From positions 1,064,841 through 1,128,840 of the forward strand of contig BCIK01000002.1 of the NCBI GenBank assembly GCA_039545295.1: DNA of 64,000 nt, given 5' to 3'. The translations under genes and the position numbers were made by a program. The stretch is from Udeniomyces pyricola (taxonomy: Eukaryota > Basidiomycota > Tremellomycetes > Cystofilobasidiales > Mrakiaceae). The notes under the pieces are model-generated. The model worked only from the letters and a program-made list of their open reading frames with translations. It had not been told where the DNA came from and did not search any database. This document shows, piece after piece, positions 60,072 through 64,000 of the stretch (position 1 is its first letter; every line of letters starts with the position of its first letter).

Positions 60072-60420
60072 TTCCTGAGCCATCTGAGCCAGGGGTGATG
60101 GACAGGACGTAAGACTGGTCAAACGCTCCGGCCTGATCGAATTCACACGGTCGAGGCAGAAACGAAAGGCATATCGGTCAGTCCATGCTCAGACGATTCC
60201 TATTCATATGCGTCTATTTAATGTTCGAATCTGAGGGTGGGCTGAACCGCCTTGGCCGATGACCTGACCGTTCCGTCGAGCAAAATTGTGAAGATCGAGG
60301 ATGACATAGGACCCGGTAGCGAGCTCGGCTTGGACTTGTTTGTCGAATTTTGAGGGGTCTAGACGGCGAACTCCATGGCGAAGGTTGAGTTAAAATGAGC
60401 AGGTGACGGAATGTATTGAC
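60072..60420 (-). pseudogene. Glycoside hydrolase family 5 (endoglucanase-like) relic, core deleted
   Basis: GH5 enzymes cut beta-glucans using two catalytic Glu. On the minus strand, 60365-60228 encodes RLDPSKFDKQVQAELATGS followed by YVILDLHNFARRNGQVIGQG, the conserved N-terminal part of the barrel with the HN motif. Only about 95 bases later, after an acceptor-like CGATCAG, 60132-60072 encodes AGAFDQSYVLSITPGSDGSG, which matches the C-terminal end of such enzymes (an ...AG.F...YVL..TP block). The roughly 200 residues expected between them, including both catalytic Glu (the NEP motif and the second Glu), are absent. VNTFR near 60407-60421 fits the family just upstream. The frame also meets stops. 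I infer an internally deleted, decayed gene; an assembly collapse is the alternative. Confidence 0.65.
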
Positions 60421-61647
60421 CAGGTGCAGTGTGGGGACAAGAGGTGTGATGATGCTTGGAAGCTTGAGAGGTTCTATGTTAGGAGGAAGATCCGACTGCA
60501 TAACTAGGTCACGACTTTATATTTTTCATTCGACCTCATTTCCTCCACTACCACGACCCCGTTCTTTTGAGAAACGAACACACAAGAGCAGCTAAGTGAC
60601 GATGAGGACGACCCTTGAACTGAATTCAAAGGCCATTGCCCCTAACACCGTCCGGGCGAGGGGCTCAGCGCTCAGACCGGGATCGAGCCCGGACGACCCT
60701 CGCGGAGGGCCTATAAACAGACCTATTTGAAAGCGCTTTCAGGGCCACTTCTCTGACAACAAGGCTTCAAAGCTCGGAAGGCTATTGAGTACGTTATGAT
60801 AGGGGACTTTATGTTGTGTAAGCGCGAGTGAGGCGTCGAGATCGATGCTAGACGCGGTTAGACTGCAAAGGGCTCGTATGTTGCCGTGCGCGCGGACGCG
60901 ACAAGACGTTGATGCAGACTCCGAAGGTTGCACCGACCGATGGTGATGTATCTTGCTTCTAAGTTGAACTTGTAGCCGCTTCAAGGACTAGTCAAGGGAT
61001 ACAAGTGTGACCGGCATTTGTGTAACTGTTAGTATGGTATCAGCCTTGGGTGCAATCGGCCACCGCTGTCTACTCATAGAGGATGCTGCCAGGGGATGCT
61101 GGATGACCCAGGATGATGATGGCAGTACTGGCCTTGTACTTTGTTGTACTCATCGGGGGTCGGATTTTGGACCACGCCGAACGCACAGCTTTCACATATA
61201 AATACATACCTACGATTATGATTATCGAATCGATCAAACAATCAGCTCGATCACATCATGCAGATGTCATGACATCATTCTCGGAGCACCCCTCGTACGA
61301 CGCGACAGCACGTCACAGATTTTGACAGATGTCAGCTAGCCCTTACCATCGGAGTCTTGCATATATATCTTCGATAACGTGAGGAGATGGTTTTGGACAT
61401 GGTCGAAGTGGACTTGGACTTGACTAGCAGAGTTGATCGATCAGCTGAGCGAAACCTAGAGCGGAGGCTCGGCCCTAGCTAGCTGTATGAAGCTATGATG
61501 ACGTCTTGTCCCGGCCCGGCGAGATTGGTTCTTGTTTGTCAATGAAAGCCTCCTCCTCCTCCTTGTTCCCTCTAACACGCACCATCTTCCCTCTCCAGCT
61601 CAAATACCTTCAACACACTCATCCACCCACATCGCATCACCATCACC
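60421..61647. other. Intergenic, promoter of the LEA-like gene
   Basis: About 1.2 kb without a supported gene. The first part may contain decayed 5' exons of the GH5 relic, but I could not identify a signal peptide. A GC-rich hairpin-like patch lies near 60645-60710. CT-rich leader at 61545-61640. Confidence 0.45.
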
Positions 61648-63880
61648 ATGACTGCCCCTTCCATTGATCAATCCGTCCCCACAGGACAAGCTCTCCCTGT
61701 AAGTTCGCCACCCCATCGCGACCTACTCTGTCCCTATCCTTTCACCTCCCTCGCTTGCTGTCTGGCACATCATATGGCGTCATCCGATCGTCTTCCAGCC
61801 AACAGCCCCGGCAGACTGGTTTGGCTGACCTACTGTTGGATACACTGTCGTGTGCGTGATGTTTCATCAGAAACCTGCCGTCGTCGAGGACACCGCGGAC
61901 CTCCATCGCGCTGGCGAATCCGGTATTGGCGGGCTCGAAGATGTCTCGATTGGCTCTACTGCTACCTACTCGACCAGCCAATCCGCTCCTGTATCGACTG
62001 CTACCGGTACAGACGTTCCAGCAGCCGCCTCTGGCGTCGTTCATTCCGCCCAGGATGCTGCGGCCAGCGCCCTCCACGCTGCCACCGGAGCCGCTGCGTC
62101 GCTCTTCAACGTTGCCTCCTCCTACCTTCCGACCGCTGGTCAGGCTCAGGAGGCCGCCAATATCGTCGCTCAGAAAGCGGTCGTTGCCGCTAAGGTCGCT
62201 GCCGGTGTCAGTGCCGAGATCGCAGGTAAGTCGGGCGTGGCTCATGGCTATGTCTCACCACGTCTTCTCCGATTTTGAGCCCGAAGATTGGATGGAAGCT
62301 AAAGATATTTCGGGTCGTCATCCCATCTCTATTTTGCAGGCGAGGTCTATAAGACCACTCAGGCCGCCATCCCCGTCGCAGACGATGGTTCGTCTGACCT
62401 TGCCACCTGCTCATCGTCTTACCTTGACCCGTCACTGATGCATGTGATATCCCGTTTCCCCTCTGTTTTGTCGCTTGCCACAGATGCTCGCAGCGTCGCT
62501 CCGGCTCCCAAGCCGACCGACAGCTCTGTCGTCGGAGAGCTTGCTGAGTCTGCTCCAGGAGGTGAGCTTCCTCATGAGGTCTTTAGTGAAGTCTTGCAAT
62601 TGTCACATGCTCACTAATCTAATTGACTGGTTCGTCTTGACATTTCTCGTACGATCCCAGGCGACCGTAAGTCTGAGCTCCAGCACACCGATTATGACAT
62701 CGTTCGGGACGGCAAGGCCCTTCTCGGCAAGTTGGGTGAGACCGCCAATGCCGTAGGAGCTTCGACCACGGAGGCTGTCTCGTCGGCCTCTGCCTACCTA
62801 CCTTCTACCGAGGAGATCAAGAAGGCCGCTGCTCAGGGACACGAGGCTGCTGCCGACACGACGGATCGACTCGCTCAACAGGTCAAGGATGGCTCGAGTG
62901 AGTTATCCGATGAGATGGGGTTCAACCTGACTTTGCTCGTCCACAGGCGGCTGATCGTCTCTTGTCGCTTCCTTCTCAGACTCTGTGGTCAACGCTGCTT
63001 CAAACACTGCTGAACAGGCCCGAACTACTACCGGTGAGCATACATTCCTCTCACGGTAGACACGTGTGCCGAGAAAAAAGTGTGCTGATTTTGCTTTATT
63101 TGCCGCGGGTTCGACATCTCGTCATTCAGTTAACGCTGCCAACACTGTCTCGCAACAAGCTTCGGATACCGCCAACGCTGTCTCGGCCTCTGCCTCAAAC
63201 GCGGCCGACGTTGCGTCCCAGAAGACTTCCGAAGTCACCTCGACGGCGAAACAGTACGTTCCGTCGACTTCGCAAGTAAAAGACCAGGCGGCTCAAGGTC
63301 GCGATACGGCCTTTGACAACTTGAATGCGGCGGCTGGATCATTGTCCGTCAACGACTCGTGAGTACATACTGTTCAGTTTTTGAGTTTGGTCCATGCTTT
63401 GACGGACTTGTCGTGGGACGTATGAGGTTTGTGTTGGACGAGGCTGAACCTTTAGATTTTGTTTTGGCTGGACTTAGTCACCCTATCTACAGGGACACTG
63501 ATTTGACTACGGGTGGCCGAAGCCATTATCTCAGGAGCGAGGGAGTTCAGGATGAGACTCTGGTTGGCGGCGGAGGACTTGCGGCTACTATTGCTGATGA
63601 TGTGGCCGACGCTGCCCAGGTCTCGTCGGCTACCTCTGCCGGTACGTTGAAATTGCATTCCCAAAAGCTTGATTCCAGTTGGGGCTGAGATTTGTATTTA
63701 CTGAGCAATGAATGTCGGGTTGTTTCATCATGTCTTTATCTTGCTCCGATTTTCATTTTCATTTTATTCTTGTCTCTAGGTGGACCCAAGCACGATCAGA
63801 TCCACGCCTCGCAAGCGCCGACGGTTCTCCATGTTGGAGCGACTGCCAGTGGTGCGGACGCTCTGCACACCGACGTCTAA
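61648..63880 (+). CDS. Alanine-rich LEA-like hydrophilic stress protein
   Basis: Starts MTAPSIDQSVPTGQALP and continues through about eleven exons to TAA 63878-63880. The body is made of Ala/Ser/Thr-rich amphipathic helices with loose 11-residue periodicity, such as AQDAAASALHAATGAAASLF, QEAANIVAQKAVVAAKVAAG, QGHEAAADTTDRLAQQVKDG and QASDTANAVSASASNAADVA. The motif SSYLPTAGQ / SAYLPSTEE / KQYVPSTSQ marks the end of three similar blocks, so the protein has internal repeats. No Cys or Trp is visible, and the ends are Gly/His-rich (GGPKHDQIHASQ). This is the composition of group 3 LEA and related desiccation or heat-stress proteins, which protect proteins or coat lipid surfaces. Lipid-droplet coating is an alternative. 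Family is inferred from composition and repeats only. Confidence 0.6.
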
Positions 63881-64000
63881 AGGAATCATCTTTATTTTTA
63901 ATTTATTTGGCTGTTGATGTATTCTTCCGTTGATCGTACTCGGTTGGTAAAGTCTCATGTTATGTGATTGTGTTTGTCTATTTGTCTATTGTCATGGCTC
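63881..64000. other. 3' region of the LEA-like gene
   Basis: AT-rich sequence after the stop (TTTATTTTTAATTTATTT near 63891-63908) fits a 3' untranslated region. Nothing else seen. Confidence 0.6.

Noticed and set aside
60640..60720. Possible tRNA or stem-loop: GC-rich sequence with a B-box-like GCTCGATCC on the minus strand
   Set aside because: No A box, no matching acceptor stem and no anticodon arm could be drawn; probably a simple GC-rich hairpin.

Overview
This window is nuclear DNA of a fungus, most likely a basidiomycetous yeast of the Tremellomycetes type. Genes are broken by many short introns (about 50 to 150 bases) with GTRNGT donors and pyrimidine-rich acceptors, are packed on both strands, and often have CT-rich leaders. 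The protein set is typical of fungi: Lunapark, a PriA-like secreted protein, a Galpha subunit, APN2, FCY1, PGK1 and a histone H3/H4 pair. Placement in Tremellomycetes is inferred from overall character, not from a search. No rRNA, tRNA, CRISPR array, virus, intact transposon or prokaryotic operon was found.

Layout. 0.6-8.2 kb: a TBC-domain RabGAP (-) and an auxin-efflux-carrier family transporter (+) share a 600-base promoter region. 8.2-11.3 kb: no securely supported gene; one weak multi-exon candidate. 11.3-18 kb: a forkhead transcription factor (+), converging on a C-terminal bZIP factor (-), then an unrecognised gene (-). 19-27.6 kb: Lunapark (ER junctions), an MFS drug:H+ antiporter, cytosine deaminase FCY1 and a small tail-anchored-like protein (-). 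28.3-34.7 kb: a Galpha subunit and the DNA-repair AP endonuclease APN2 (-). 35.7-44.4 kb: a PriA-like cysteine-rich secreted protein, a second bZIP paralogous to the first, a glutaredoxin-fold protein without cysteines (-), and a small unknown gene. 45-54.3 kb: an alpha/beta hydrolase, phosphoglycerate kinase PGK1, an uncharacterised secreted protein, and a single-span coiled-coil protein (-). 56.3-59 kb: head-to-head histones H3 (-) and H4 (+). 60 kb: a glycoside hydrolase family 5 relic (-) that has lost its catalytic core. 61.6-63.9 kb: an alanine-rich LEA-like stress protein.

The genes do not form one pathway; this is ordinary euchromatin mixing signalling (Galpha, RabGAP), transcription (forkhead, two bZIPs), repair (APN2), chromatin (H3/H4), central metabolism (PGK1, FCY1), transport (AEC, MFS) and surface or secreted proteins. 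I saw no convincing novel multi-gene system. The observations most worth a second look are the histone H3 tail (Q2, A28-T29 and A38 where R, S-A and P are expected), the two bZIP paralogs with a shared pre-basic motif and very short zipper, the cysteine-less glutaredoxin-fold protein, the collapsed GH5 gene, the Cys in the forkhead recognition helix, the degenerate TCAT motif of the Galpha, and two candidate PCNA-binding boxes in APN2. Exon models were built by eye from splice sites, reading frame and family conservation; start codons of several genes remain provisional.
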